A stretch of 64,000 nt of DNA from an uncultured Draconibacterium sp. (GCF_963677575.1 NZ_OY782038.1:4219501-4283500), one strand, 5' to 3'. Counted from the stretch's first letter, positions 51,572 to 60,974 are shown. Translations and numbers: made by a program. Notes: generated by a model not told the origin, from the sequence alone.

Positions 51572-51579
51572 TAAATTTG
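51572..51579 (+). promoter_or_regulatory. -7 box of the sigma-54 activator-lptE-secG operon
   Basis: TAAATTTG is an exact consensus match. Transcription near 51586 would exclude the in-frame TTG at 51584 and supports ATG 51602 as the start. Confidence 0.5.
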
Positions 51580-51601
51580 CAAGTTGTTGACTGAGTACAA
51601 T

Positions 51602-52834
51602 ATGGATATACAAGCAATAAAACAAAGATTTGGAATAATTGGAAACACCGCCGGAATAAACCGGGCCATTGAAGTTGCCGTTCAGGTAGCGCCAACCGAT
51701 TTGTCGGTTTTGGTAACCGGAGAAAGTGGTGTTGGTAAAGAAATATTTCCACAAATAATACATCAGTTCTCGAGCCGGAAACATGGTAAATACATTGCAG
51801 TAAACTGCGGTGCTATTCCCGAGGGAACGATCGACTCGGAGTTGTTCGGGCACGAAAAAGGAGCATTTACCGGAGCGCTAGCCGACCGAAAAGGATATTT
51901 TCAGGAAGCGGATGGCGGAACCATATTTTTAGATGAAATTGGCGAGTTACCTTTATCAACGCAGGTACGTTTGCTACGTGTACTGGAAACCGGCGAGTTT
52001 ATAAAAGTAGGTTCGTCGCAGGTGATAAAGACTAATGTGCGGGTAATTGCTGCAACCAATGTAAATATTCCGAAAGCAATTGAAGAGGGTAAATTCCGTG
52101 AGGATTTGTATTACCGTTTAAATACGGTGCCAATTGCAATTCCACCGCTGCGCGAACGATCCGATGATGTTATTTTACTGTTTAGGAAATTTGCACGTGA
52201 TTTTGCCGAAAAATACCGAATGCCTCCTGTGCGTTTAGAGGAAGACGCCCGAACAGTTTTGGTAAGTTTTCGCTGGCCAGGCAATATCCGCCAGCTAAAG
52301 AATATTACCGAGCAGATTTCGATAATAGAACAGGAACGCGATATTTCGGCCGAATCATTGCGCCCGTATTTACCTGTTAGCGGAGGCGCTAATTTGCCGG
52401 CTTTGCTTGCACGCGAAGAAGACAATAAATCGTTTGCCAACGAGCGCGAAATTCTGTACAAAGTTCTTTTCGATATGAAGAGCGATATGAACGACCTGAA
52501 AAAGCTGGTGCTGGATTTAATGGAAAACCGCGATGCCCCAATATCGGGTGATCAGGCTCAAATTATCCGGAATTTGTACAATACCGATGATGGCAAATTT
52601 GTAGCAAAAGAACAGGTTTCGAATCCGATACATATTACCTCGGTTGATAAAGATAATATTCAGGATACGGAGGAATTTGTGGAAGAATCGCTTTCTTTGG
52701 CTGATAAAGAAATTGAGTTGATTCAGAAAGCACTGGAGAAACATCGCGGGAAAAGAAAATATGCCGCTCAGGAATTGGGAATTTCGGAACGGACATTATA
52801 CCGCAAAATTAAAGAATACGATATTAAGGGATAA
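51602..52834 (+). CDS. Sigma-54-dependent transcriptional activator without receiver domain
   Basis: This 410-residue protein has an AAA+ domain from near its N-terminus: Walker A TGESGVGKE, the sigma-54 contact GAFTGA within EKGAFTGALADRKGYF, Walker B GGTIFLDEIGELP and the arginine-finger region FREDLYYRLN. There is no sensory receiver or GAF domain, so activity is presumably set by expression or a partner. The C-terminus has an FIS-type helix-turn-helix (KRKYAAQELGISERTLYRKIKEY). It is the first gene of a unit with lptE, a TPR-like protein and secG, a common Bacteroidota arrangement. Its targets are unknown. Confidence 0.93.
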   Translation: MDIQAIKQRFGIIGNTAGINRAIEVAVQVAPTDLSVLVTGESGVGKEIFPQIIHQFSSRKHGKYIAVNCGAIPEGTIDSELFGHEKGAFTGALADRKGYFQEADGGTIFLDEIGELPLSTQVRLLRVLETGEFIKVGSSQVIKTNVRVIAATNVNIPKAIEEGKFREDLYYRLNTVPIAIPPLRERSDDVILLFRKFARDFAEKYRMPPVRLEEDARTVLVSFRWPGNIRQLKNITEQISIIEQERDISAESLRPYLPVSGGANLPALLAREEDNKSFANEREILYKVLFDMKSDMNDLKKLVLDLMENRDAPISGDQAQIIRNLYNTDDGKFVAKEQVSNPIHITSVDKDNIQDTEEFVEESLSLADKEIELIQKALEKHRGKRKYAAQELGISERTLYRKIKEYDIKG

Positions 52835-52838
52835 AAAT

Positions 52839-53354
52839 ATGTTGCGAAAACTATTGTTTGTTGCTGTTTTGGCGGGCCTGGTTGGCATTTTGTCGCCATC
52901 CTGTAAAGTTAGTTATTCATTTACCGGAGCTAACTTGTCGCCCGAAGTAAAAACATTTACGGTGTATTACTTTCCTAATCGGGCGCGTTTGGTTAATCCA
53001 ACACTCAGTCAGAATTTTACTGAAAAGTTGCGTGAGAAATTAACACGTCAAACATCGCTAAACGAGCTGTCGGAGAGCGGCGATCTTGAATTTCAAGGAG
53101 AGATTACCGGTTACGAATTAAAGCCAATGTCTGTTCAGAAGGCGGATGTTGTTGCACAAACACGTCTTACAATTACTATTAAATTAAAATATACTAATAA
53201 CAAGGTAACAGAAGATAATTTCGAAAAGTCATTCTCGGCATACGAGGATTTTGACAGTAATCTTTCTATTAGCTCGGAGGAAGAGAGATTGAGCACCGAA
53301 ATTATTGAAAAATTGACTGAGGATATTTTTAACGCAACAATTGCAAACTGGTAG
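52839..53354 (+). CDS. lptE: LptE-family lipoprotein
   Basis: This 171-residue protein has a lipobox (ILSPSC, Cys near 22). The Bacteroidota LptE pattern KVSYSFTGANLSPEVKTFTVYYFPNRA follows, cited here by the landmarks YSFTGANL and VYYFPNRA. LptE plugs the LptD barrel at the outer membrane for lipopolysaccharide insertion. The ATG at 52839 is chosen because an upstream in-frame ATG lies inside the previous gene. It starts four bases after the sigma-54 activator. Confidence 0.88.
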   Translation: MLRKLLFVAVLAGLVGILSPSCKVSYSFTGANLSPEVKTFTVYYFPNRARLVNPTLSQNFTEKLREKLTRQTSLNELSESGDLEFQGEITGYELKPMSVQKADVVAQTRLTITIKLKYTNNKVTEDNFEKSFSAYEDFDSNLSISSEEERLSTEIIEKLTEDIFNATIANW

Positions 53355-53355
53355 T

Positions 53356-53955
53356 ATGGAGAGGGAGCAGTTTCTGACCTATATAAATACATCGAAATCG
53401 CTGAATGGGGAAACGTTGAGTGAGGTGAAAAAACTCACTGTCGATTTTCCGTGGTTTTCAGGAGGATGGTTGTTGTATTTGAAGAACCTGAAAAATCTGA
53501 GACACACAGATTATGAAGCTGTTTTAAAAAAAGTGGCAGTTATGGTTCCCGACCGAAAAGTGCTCTTTAGGTATTTGAATGATGAGCTGCCTGAAAAACG
53601 ACAGGCTACTGCCGAAAAAAATACCCCGGCAGGATATCGTCTCGAAGGAGATGTTGAGCTACAGTCGGAAAACTCGTTGATCGATAAATTTTTGTCGGCT
53701 GACAGTGAGCGATTAAGAACTGCAAAATTGAAGCCGGATACCAATGGAAACGGGAGCGACAAAACGCTTATTGATCAGTCGATAAAAGAAGATGAAGAGC
53801 TGGTTACCGAAACTTTGGCATCGATTTATTTTCAGCAAAAGAACTTTGATAAAGCTTTGGATGCCTACAAAAAATTAAGTTTGAAATATCCGGAAAAAAG
53901 TATTTACTTTGCAGGCCGTATTGAAGAAATTGAATTATTAAAGAATAATAACTAA
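53356..53955 (+). CDS. Hypothetical protein with C-terminal TPR-like pair
   Basis: This 199-residue protein lacks a signal peptide or membrane helix. Its C-terminal 50 residues (ETLASIYFQQKNFDKALDAYKKLSLKYPEKSIYFAGRIEEIE, cited by the landmarks LASIYFQQKNFDKAL and YKKLSLKYPEKS) form a TPR-like helical pair. A helical N-terminal region and a low-complexity acidic linker precede it. It begins one base after lptE and ends four bases before secG. A role as a cytosolic scaffold in envelope biogenesis is only inferred from context. Confidence 0.78.
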   Translation: MEREQFLTYINTSKSLNGETLSEVKKLTVDFPWFSGGWLLYLKNLKNLRHTDYEAVLKKVAVMVPDRKVLFRYLNDELPEKRQATAEKNTPAGYRLEGDVELQSENSLIDKFLSADSERLRTAKLKPDTNGNGSDKTLIDQSIKEDEELVTETLASIYFQQKNFDKALDAYKKLSLKYPEKSIYFAGRIEEIELLKNNN

Positions 53956-53959
53956 AAAG

Positions 53960-54325
53960 ATGTATACTTTAATCACCGTTTTATTATTTATCATTTGTGT
54001 GCTTTTGGTACTAATCGTATTGGTACAGAACTCACAAGGTGGGGGTTTGGCTAGTAACTTCCAGTCTTCAGGACAGGTTATGGGCGTGCGAAAAACAAAT
54101 GATTTTCTTGAAAAAGGAACCTGGTTTTTGGCAGGAGCTTTATTATTCCTTTCTGTTGTTGGTGCAGGATTTATTCCTCGCGAACAAGCAGGTACCGACC
54201 AAAGTCGTGTGCAGGAACAAATTGAAACAGCTGTTGATCCCACTCAGGTACCAACATTCCCAACAACTCCTCCGGCTGCAACTGAGCAAACTCCGGCTGC
54301 CGACGATGAAGGTGGTGAGAATTAG
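53960..54325 (+). CDS. secG: Preprotein translocase subunit SecG
   Basis: This 121-residue protein has two membrane helices (about 3-22 and 55-72) joined by the SecG loop LVQNSQGGGLASNF ... GVRKTNDFLEKGTW. The C-terminal 45 residues are Pro/Thr/Glu-rich and extend beyond the usual length, as often in Bacteroidota. It assists the SecYE channel. A strong terminator follows. Confidence 0.95.
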   Translation: MYTLITVLLFIICVLLVLIVLVQNSQGGGLASNFQSSGQVMGVRKTNDFLEKGTWFLAGALLFLSVVGAGFIPREQAGTDQSRVQEQIETAVDPTQVPTFPTTPPAATEQTPAADDEGGEN

Positions 54326-54350
54326 AATATCATAAAAAACGATATATAAA

Positions 54351-54380
54351 AAAGCCGTTCGATTTCGAACGGCTTTTTTT
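54351..54380 (+). terminator. Terminator of the secG operon
   Basis: AAAGCCGTTCGA (54351-54362) and TCGAACGGCTTT (54365-54376) form a perfect 12-base stem with a 2-base loop followed by a T-run, 26 bases after the secG stop. Confidence 0.85.
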
Positions 54381-54476
54381 ATGGTTGAGATTATCGATTT
54401 TCAAATCTTATTCTTCAGATAAGTTCAGAGTAGTTGCTCTTCCTGTAATGTCGTCAATTATCAGGATGATGTATTT

Positions 54477-54878
54477 CTATTTCCTGAAATAGAACTGCCG
54501 GGTTGAAAACTGCAGGTCTTTCATTTCGCGTTCGCCATTCTTATTAAAAAACGGGCGCTTGATATGTTGTTTATACACAACAGTATTATTAAGGTACGAA
54601 TAGAAAGCTGCCAGACGTAACTTGCTGGTGCAGCATTTTGAAGTTTTTCCGCAATCTTTCGCTTCTTCAATTTGGTAGGCACATCCAATTGCTTCGCCAC
54701 AAAGCATGTATAAAAGATCCTCTTTGGTTTTGTTCGAGAAGATCGTTTTTAAAGCACTGGTAAACGCCTGTAATCTCATGTCTTTGTCAAGCAGTAACAC
54801 ACAGCTGGTTATGTTGTCTAAAACCAGACTCATAAACTCACCCGATTCGGCGAGCATATCAAAACTGTGATTGGCCAT
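54477..54878 (-). CDS. Stand-alone PAS-like protein with a cysteine cluster
   Basis: This protein of about 133 residues has a PAS-like fold (VLDNITSCVLLLDKDMRLQAFTSALKTIFS, cited by the landmarks DNITSCVLLLDKD and FTSALKTIF). A Cys-rich insertion, LCGEAIGCAYQIEEAKDCGK followed by TSKCCTS, contains five cysteines. Similar C-x5-C ... CG-x4-C patterns occur in PAS proteins of anaerobes and may bind an Fe-S cluster or zinc. There is no kinase or output domain, so it may act through a partner. An ATG at 54914 would add 12 residues; 54878 is used because a near -7 box (TAATTTTA) lies just before the upstream ATG. Confidence 0.7.
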   Translation of the reverse strand: MANHSFDMLAESGEFMSLVLDNITSCVLLLDKDMRLQAFTSALKTIFSNKTKEDLLYMLCGEAIGCAYQIEEAKDCGKTSKCCTSKLRLAAFYSYLNNTVVYKQHIKRPFFNKNGEREMKDLQFSTRQFYFRK

Positions 54879-55092
54879 AGTTTTTTTTAGATTGCATATT
54901 GTATTGTTTGGCATATTGGTGCTAAAATTATAAAAAAGAGGTATTGAAAATCAATGAGTAAGAATCTTTTGTAAATCGGTTTATTACTGTTTGTGGAGTG
55001 GATTAAAAGCGTGAATAGTCGGGTATTCTTTAAATTGTTATGTTGAGCTCAACTATTTCCCGGTAAAAATATATTTGTTCATGGTGCAACTT

Positions 55093-55671
55093 TTATAAGG
55101 TAAATCGTGGAGAATTGTATTTGCTCTCAATAACTAACGGAACGGTAATTTGTGCGTCGGATGAAAGCTTAAAGTTGGCCAGTCCGTTTATTTCGATCGA
55201 AATAAGATAACGTGGATTTTCGTTCAACCGGTTGATTAGCGGAGTAAGAACATCATCCAGAACCAACGAACGTGTATCGCCGCTTAAAAAATTATTACCC
55301 TGTAATAAATTTTCGGTGTGAATTTGTTGGTAATTGTCGTCACCTTGAGTTTTGTACGAGATTACAAGCTGGAGCTCCTGAATTGTTTCGTTGTTTTGCA
55401 AGGCTTCAAACGAAATGGTAGAACCTATTCCCGGATTGATTTGAACAATATCGCCCGGACATTCTTTGAGATTGTCGCCGTAACCCAAACAGAAAATTCC
55501 AATGCCATTAAAATGGTAAGTTTTTGATGATTCACTGAGATCGGCTAAATACGATTTTGTTGAAATGTCGACGATCAGTTTGGTTTCGGTTGTGTAGTCG
55601 GTGTTTGCATCGTCGCAAGCGAGCAGAGGTAATAAAAGTACCCCCAATAAAAATAAATTTTTGAGTTTCAT
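55093..55671 (-). CDS. Hypothetical lipoprotein
   Basis: This 192-residue protein has a lipobox (LLPLLAC, Cys19) followed by DDANTD. The mature part is beta-rich (KLIVDISTKSYL, YLISIEINGLANFKL) with two cysteines in FCLGYGDNLKEC that could form a disulfide. No family was recognised. It is a single-gene unit of ordinary composition; the spacer before groES lies upstream. Confidence 0.7.
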   Translation of the reverse strand: MKLKNLFLLGVLLLPLLACDDANTDYTTETKLIVDISTKSYLADLSESSKTYHFNGIGIFCLGYGDNLKECPGDIVQINPGIGSTISFEALQNNETIQELQLVISYKTQGDDNYQQIHTENLLQGNNFLSGDTRSLVLDDVLTPLINRLNENPRYLISIEINGLANFKLSSDAQITVPLVIESKYNSPRFTL

Positions 55672-56032
55672 GGCTTCTTGTTTTAAATGTTATAACACCA
55701 GGGTACTTTGGCTCATGTTTTCCGACTTAAATAAGTACGAATAAAGTAAGGCAATAGTTGCGAAAAGAAGAATAAAAAGACAATTGAGTATTAAATAAGG
55801 TTTGTTACAAGAATTATTTATTCGCGCTGTCACCATGGCAGAAAATCTGACAAAGGTGTAATTTATTGAAAAACAGCGTGTAGTGGTCGGTATTTTAGGT
55901 GTGCTAACGGTAGTCGATGCAATTTTGTCCTTAATTTGTAGAGCTTTAAAGCTTTTAATCGATTGGCATAAAATATGATACAAGAAGTGCGTTAAAATGA
56001 AAAAAATATTTAATCATAAAAACTAAAACAAA
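55672..56032. other. 361-base intergenic region before groES
   Basis: No credible gene was found. It contains a near -7 box TTAATTTG (55931-55938) followed by a perfect 12-base palindrome AGCTTTAAAGCT (55942-55953), which could be an operator for groES-groEL. No CIRCE element (TTAGCACTC-N9-GAGTGCTAA) is present. Confidence 0.4.
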
Positions 56033-56311
56033 ATGGCAGATTTAAAAGGTAAAATTCTTGCTGGCAAGATCCTGGTTCAACCGCAGGAAGCAGAAGAAAA
56101 AACAGTGAGTGGAATCATTATTCCTGATTCAGCAAAGGAAAAACCACAGGTTGGTACTGTAGTATTGGTAGGTGACGATAAAAAAGATGAGCCAATGGAA
56201 TTAAAAGTTGGTGACATTGTTTTTTACGGTAAGTACTCGGGTACTGAATTGAACATTGATGGAGTAGATTATTTATTGATGTCGCAATCTGACGTTTTAT
56301 ACATTAACTAA
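56033..56311 (+). CDS. groES: Co-chaperonin GroES
   Basis: This 92-residue protein has the usual GroES wording: ILVQPQEAEEKTVSGIIIPDSAKEKPQVGTV, cited here by the landmarks VSGIIIPDSAKEK and GDIVFYGKYSGTE. The mobile loop (KTVSGIII) that binds GroEL is intact. It is followed 25 bases later by groEL, so the two form the standard operon. Synonymous codon use is strongly biased, consistent with high expression. Confidence 0.98.
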   Translation: MADLKGKILAGKILVQPQEAEEKTVSGIIIPDSAKEKPQVGTVVLVGDDKKDEPMELKVGDIVFYGKYSGTELNIDGVDYLLMSQSDVLYIN

Positions 56312-56336
56312 TTTCAAAAAGTAAAAATCAGAAAAG

Positions 56337-57980
56337 ATGGCTAAAGAAATTAAATTCGATATTGAAGCACGCGATTTGCTTAAAAGTGGTGTTGATCAAC
56401 TGGCTAACGCCGTAAAAGTTACTTTAGGACCAAAAGGTCGTAACGTAGTTATCGAGAAAAAATTTGGTGCACCACAAATTACAAAAGACGGTGTAACTGT
56501 AGCAAAAGAAATTGAGTTAAGCGACGCATACGAAAATATGGGCGCGCAAATGGTTAAAGAAGTAGCTTCTAAAACTGGTGACGACGCCGGTGATGGTACT
56601 ACTACTGCAACAGTTTTGGCACAATCTATCGTTAACGTTGGTTTGAAAAACGTAACTGCCGGTGCTAATCCAATGGATCTTAAACGCGGTATCGACAAAG
56701 CTGTTGAAGCTGTTGTTAAAAGTATTCAGGATCAGGCACAAACAATTGGCGACGATTACGCAAAAATTGAATCAGTTGCTAAAGTTTCAGCAAATAACGA
56801 CGCAGTTATTGGTGCTTTGATTGCTGAGGCAATGAAAAAAGTACACAAAGAAGGTGTAATCACTATTGAAGAAGCGAAAGGTACTGATACTTATGTTGAC
56901 GTAGTTGAAGGTATGCAATTCGACCGTGGTTATCTTTCTCCATATTTTGTAACCGATGCTGAAAAAATGGTTGCAGAATTAGACAATCCTTTCATTCTGA
57001 TCCACGACAAAAAGATCAGTACTATGAAAGATCTTCTTCCTGTATTGGAAGCTACTGCTCAAACAGGTCGTCCGTTAATGATCATTTCAGAAGATGTTGA
57101 TGGCGAAGCATTGGCAACTTTGGTTGTTAACCGTTTGCGTGGTTCGTTAAAAGTATGTGCTGTTAAAGCTCCTGGTTTTGGCGATCGCAGAAAAGAAATG
57201 TTGGAAGATATTGCTATCCTGACTGGTGGTGCTGTAATTACCGAAGAAAAAGGTATGAAACTGGAGCAGGCTACTATTGAGATGTTAGGTCAGTGCGAAA
57301 AAATTACTGTCGACAAAGAAAATACAACTGTAGTTAATGGTGCAGGTGCACAAGAAGCTATTGCTGCTCGTGTTAACCAAATCAAAACTCAGATGGAAAC
57401 TACAACTTCTGATTACGACAAAGAAAAACTGCAAGAGCGTTTGGCAAAATTAGCCGGTGGTGTTGCTGTTATCTATGTTGGTGCTGCTTCAGAAGTAGAA
57501 ATGAAAGAGAAAAAAGACCGCGTAGACGATGCATTGCATGCAACCCGCGCTGCGGTTGAAGAAGGAATTGTTCCTGGTGGTGGTGTTGCTTTGGTTCGTG
57601 CAATTGCTGCATTAGAAGACCTGAAAGGCGACAACGATGACGAAACAACAGGTGTTGAAATCGTGAAACGTGCCATCGAAGAGCCATTGCGTCAGATTGT
57701 AGCTAACGCTGGTAAAGAAGGTGCAGTAGTTGTTCAAAATGTAAAAGACGGTGAAGGCGACTATGGTTACAATGCTCGCATCGATGAATACCAAAAACTT
57801 TACGAAACCGGTGTTATCGATCCTGCGAAAGTAACACGTGTTGCACTTGAAAATGCTGCTTCAATTGCCGGAATGTTCTTAACTACCGAAACAGTAATTG
57901 TTGAAGAGAAAGAAGATGCTCCTGCAATGCCTCCAATGGGCGGTGCTCCAGGCATGGGCGGCATGGGCGGTATGATGTAA
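56337..57980 (+). CDS. groEL: Chaperonin GroEL
   Basis: This 547-residue protein has the ATP site DGTTTATVLAQ (with the catalytic Asp region) and the segment TLGPKGRNVVIEKKFG. It ends with the Gly-Gly-Met tail (GMGGMGGMM). It folds proteins in a cavity capped by GroES. The gene is complete and typical; a terminator follows the stop codon. Confidence 0.99.
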   Translation: MAKEIKFDIEARDLLKSGVDQLANAVKVTLGPKGRNVVIEKKFGAPQITKDGVTVAKEIELSDAYENMGAQMVKEVASKTGDDAGDGTTTATVLAQSIVNVGLKNVTAGANPMDLKRGIDKAVEAVVKSIQDQAQTIGDDYAKIESVAKVSANNDAVIGALIAEAMKKVHKEGVITIEEAKGTDTYVDVVEGMQFDRGYLSPYFVTDAEKMVAELDNPFILIHDKKISTMKDLLPVLEATAQTGRPLMIISEDVDGEALATLVVNRLRGSLKVCAVKAPGFGDRRKEMLEDIAILTGGAVITEEKGMKLEQATIEMLGQCEKITVDKENTTVVNGAGAQEAIAARVNQIKTQMETTTSDYDKEKLQERLAKLAGGVAVIYVGAASEVEMKEKKDRVDDALHATRAAVEEGIVPGGGVALVRAIAALEDLKGDNDDETTGVEIVKRAIEEPLRQIVANAGKEGAVVVQNVKDGEGDYGYNARIDEYQKLYETGVIDPAKVTRVALENAASIAGMFLTTETVIVEEKEDAPAMPPMGGAPGMGGMGGMM

Positions 57981-58005
57981 AAGATCAGCTCAGAAAAAAT
58001 ATAGA

Positions 58006-58036
58006 AAGCTCTTCCCGTTTGGGAGGAGCTTTTTTT
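58006..58036 (+). terminator. Terminator of groES-groEL
   Basis: AAGCTCTTCCC (58006-58016) pairs with GGGAGGAGCTT (58021-58031) with one G-U pair and a 4-base loop, followed by TTTTTT. Confidence 0.8.
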
Positions 58037-58134
58037 ATGCCCCAAATTCGCACTTCTGTTCTATAATATAATTACCGCCGGGCTATCATCTCATTTTTTT
58101 ACTTTCTTTGAGTGCTAAACCATAAACTAAGCTC

Positions 58135-60546
58135 ATGCTAAAAAAGATACTTTACGCCCTCCTCATTCTTATATTTATAGTTGTAGTCGGTGGCTTTCTT
58201 TATTATCGTCTGGCCATTTATTCTCCGCCGTTAATTTCGGATGAAGACCGGGCTGAAATCGAACTCATGCCTTTACCGGCTGGTTTAAAACTCCATAAAG
58301 GAGAAATCGATCTTTCGAAAGGCATTAATGTATCTTTTATTAATGTGCAGAATAAATACCTGGAAAAAGCTGAAATCCGATTTATAAAAGACCTTGAATC
58401 GATTTATGGAATAACAGCTGATGAAAACGGCGTTAAACTGGAAATTAATTGTAACGAAGAATCGGAAAGTGAAATTCCGCAATTTGGCGACGATGAATCG
58501 TACAGCCTGGAAATTGATAAAAAGATTGAGTTGTCAGCAAATACGCAATTCGGTATTAATCATGGTTTGGAAACGATCCTGCAATTAATAAAACAAGATG
58601 AAACCGGAGCTGCTGTTCCAAAACTTAAAATTGAAGACGAACCACGTTTCCCGTGGCGTGGAGTAATGCTGGACGTTTGCCGCCACTGGATGCCAAAAGA
58701 AGTGGTGCTGCGAACGATTGATGCCATGGCTTCTGTAAAAATGAATGTTTTTCATTGGCACCTTTCCGAAGATCAGGGATTTCGTGTAGAAAGCAGGGTT
58801 TTTCCTAAACTGCACGAAGTTGGGGCAAACGGAAAATATTACACACAAGATGATATTCGAGAAATAATTACTTATGCTGCTGAAAGAGGTATAAGAGTAA
58901 TCCCAGAATTTGATGTGCCGGGTCACTCAAAAAGCTGGCAAATCGCATATCCTGAGTTGGGAACGCTGTCAACAGAGTTTACTTTTGCCAACGAATCGGG
59001 AGAACTCTTTTCGCCTCCAATGGATCCGACTAATGAAATTGTATATGAGTTTCTCGATAAGTTCATAGAGGAGATGGTTGCATTATTTCCTGATGCCTGT
59101 TTTCATATTGGTGGCGATGAAGTTGAGCCTAAATTCTGGAATGAAAGTGAATCGGTGCAGATGTTTATGAAAGAGAAGGGACTTAATGATGCCCATGAAT
59201 TGCAAGCATATTTTAATTCAAGAATCTATCAATTGGTAAAGAAACATGGAAAGATAATGGTGGGCTGGGAAGAAATAATGAATGAAAATCTGGAGAATGA
59301 TATTGTAATACAATCATGGAGAGGTCAGAAATCGTTATTTGAAGCCGTGCAAAATGGTAAACGGGGAATTCTGTCGGCGGGTTGGTACCTTGATCTGAAG
59401 CTGCATTCTGATAAACATTATGCTGTCGATCCTCTAATTATGCCAGGGGCCGTTGATGTGGAGCCTGATACGTTGAATTGGAAATCTTATGATATAACGG
59501 TTGAAATTCCATCCGGGGCAATGGAAAGTAAACTGGTCGTGTTTGATCGCGATCCTGAAAATATTTACGGTTTTATGGAATTCCTGGGAAATCGAGCCGG
59601 CTTTAAAAATGGACAGAAAACGGCTGATCAACTATCTTTTGAGTTGGAATCGCAAATGGGTACGCTAAACTTCACTGCTGATATTTTAAATGATTCGCTT
59701 TCCGGGAAGCTGTCGCTGGCACTTTTTAAATTTGATGTCAATGGAAAACAGATGGCCGGATCTGATATCCCGAATACGAGCCTGCCAAAAATTGAAGTGG
59801 TAAAACCACTTACGGAAGAACAAAAATCCATGATTTGGGGAGGCGAAGCTGCAATGTGGTCAGAAGTGGTTGGAGAAAATAATGTTGATTCACGTATTTG
59901 GCCACGAACAGCGACGATAGCTGAAAAGCTCTGGAGCCCGGCCGATTTGACAAACAATACAGAGGATATGTTCCGTCGCTTAGAGCTCTTTTCATCATTT
60001 CTAACAAAACGAGGCAATCCTTTCAATGATCAACAAGATGAGATTCTGAAAGAACTAATTTCACAGAAAGGGCTTCCTTATTTAAAAACATTGGTGAAGC
60101 AATTGGAGGAGGTGAAGTATTACGAGCGACTTGCAGATCTGGGTAATATTTACAGTTTGTATTTGCCCGATCTGCCAATGAATGGGGTAGTGGATGCAGC
60201 CCGGCCTGAAAGTTTTTCGGCGCGAAAGTTTAACAAGCTGGTTGAGATTTATGTCGCCGACCAAGATAATGAAGAGCTGGAATTAGAGATTCAAAAGCAG
60301 TTAGAACTTTGGAGTTCAAATCATGAGAAACTGGCGCCGTGGTTAAAATCGGATGAATTGCAGAAGGTTTCGCGTTTGTCGGAAGCATTCTCTTCAGTTG
60401 CAAAACAAGCGTTACAAAATCTGAACGAAGGTGGAGATGTTGAGCAAACAGAAAAATTGAAAAATGACCTGATTTTGCTCGAAAATGGTGAAAACGGGAT
60501 GCTTTGCGCCGTTGCCGAAGGACTGCGGGAGTTATGCAAAAATTAG
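58135..60546 (+). CDS. Beta-N-acetylhexosaminidase (GH20), membrane-anchored, with inserted domain
   Basis: This 803-residue protein has an N-terminal membrane helix (about 5-27) without a clear cleavage site. A GH20b domain (about 45-165) and the catalytic barrel follow: FPWRGVMLDVCRHW, FHWHLSEDQGFRVE, IPEFDVPGHSKSW and the Asp328-Glu329 pair in HIGGDEVEP. Between GWYLDLKLHSDKHYAVDP and IWGGEAAMWSE a segment of roughly 120 residues (about 435-552) is inserted, beta-rich and not part of the common fold. A helical C-terminal region (about 620-803) completes it. It should trim terminal amino sugars in the periplasm. A second, compact GH20 gene lies at 30863. Confidence 0.92.
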   Translation: MLKKILYALLILIFIVVVGGFLYYRLAIYSPPLISDEDRAEIELMPLPAGLKLHKGEIDLSKGINVSFINVQNKYLEKAEIRFIKDLESIYGITADENGVKLEINCNEESESEIPQFGDDESYSLEIDKKIELSANTQFGINHGLETILQLIKQDETGAAVPKLKIEDEPRFPWRGVMLDVCRHWMPKEVVLRTIDAMASVKMNVFHWHLSEDQGFRVESRVFPKLHEVGANGKYYTQDDIREIITYAAERGIRVIPEFDVPGHSKSWQIAYPELGTLSTEFTFANESGELFSPPMDPTNEIVYEFLDKFIEEMVALFPDACFHIGGDEVEPKFWNESESVQMFMKEKGLNDAHELQAYFNSRIYQLVKKHGKIMVGWEEIMNENLENDIVIQSWRGQKSLFEAVQNGKRGILSAGWYLDLKLHSDKHYAVDPLIMPGAVDVEPDTLNWKSYDITVEIPSGAMESKLVVFDRDPENIYGFMEFLGNRAGFKNGQKTADQLSFELESQMGTLNFTADILNDSLSGKLSLALFKFDVNGKQMAGSDIPNTSLPKIEVVKPLTEEQKSMIWGGEAAMWSEVVGENNVDSRIWPRTATIAEKLWSPADLTNNTEDMFRRLELFSSFLTKRGNPFNDQQDEILKELISQKGLPYLKTLVKQLEEVKYYERLADLGNIYSLYLPDLPMNGVVDAARPESFSARKFNKLVEIYVADQDNEELELEIQKQLELWSSNHEKLAPWLKSDELQKVSRLSEAFSSVAKQALQNLNEGGDVEQTEKLKNDLILLENGENGMLCAVAEGLRELCKN

Positions 60547-60811
60547 TAGCGCGAAACCTGGAAGCATTTTTTGATACTTTGATAGAAAAATCAGTTATTA
60601 AATAACAAGCACTAAAGTTTCTGAAATACAACAGTTAAGAATCTAAACTTTAGTTGAGTGAAAACTTACAATTGCCTGTTTTTGAGGTGTTTTAGGGAAT
60701 GATGTCAGGAATACTGACTTCCGTCACACAGTGTTTTTTAACATCTTTTTATTGGTGTTTAAAGTGCTGTAAATCAGTGATAAAAGAATCTTGGTAAATC
60801 TTCAGAAAAGC

Positions 60812-60843
60812 TTGTTATTTATTTTTTTACTTCTCTACCTTTG
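60812..60843 (+). promoter_or_regulatory. Promoter of gdhA
   Basis: TTG (60812-60814) is followed after 21 bases by a perfect TACCTTTG (60836-60843). The start point near 60849 leaves a long leader of about 180 bases before ATG 61031. The 265 bases between the GH20 stop and this promoter hold nothing recognised. Confidence 0.65.
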
Positions 60844-60960
60844 CCAAACAATCATTTTTTGATTGCAAAAGCTCATAAATGAATATGATTTTTAATGGGG
60901 CATCCACAGGTTGGTTGTCATCTAATTTTTAACCTTATGAAACGAGCATGTAAAATATTC

Positions 60961-60974
60961 CATCTGTACAGATG
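60961..60974. promoter_or_regulatory. Perfect 14-base palindrome in the gdhA leader
   Basis: CATCTGTACAGATG is a complete palindrome about 110 bases downstream of the promoter and 56 bases before the gdhA start. It could bind a dimeric regulator or form an RNA hairpin. A smaller hairpin, CAATCA/TGATTG, is present at the start of the leader (60849-60864). Confidence 0.45.

Noticed and set aside
55690..55983. A 97-residue minus-strand frame before groES
   Set aside because: It has an unusual composition, no family match, and covers the probable groES control region.
55850..56032. CIRCE element upstream of groES
   Set aside because: The expected TTAGCACTC-N9-GAGTGCTAA was looked for and not found; only GTGCTAA-like fragments are present.
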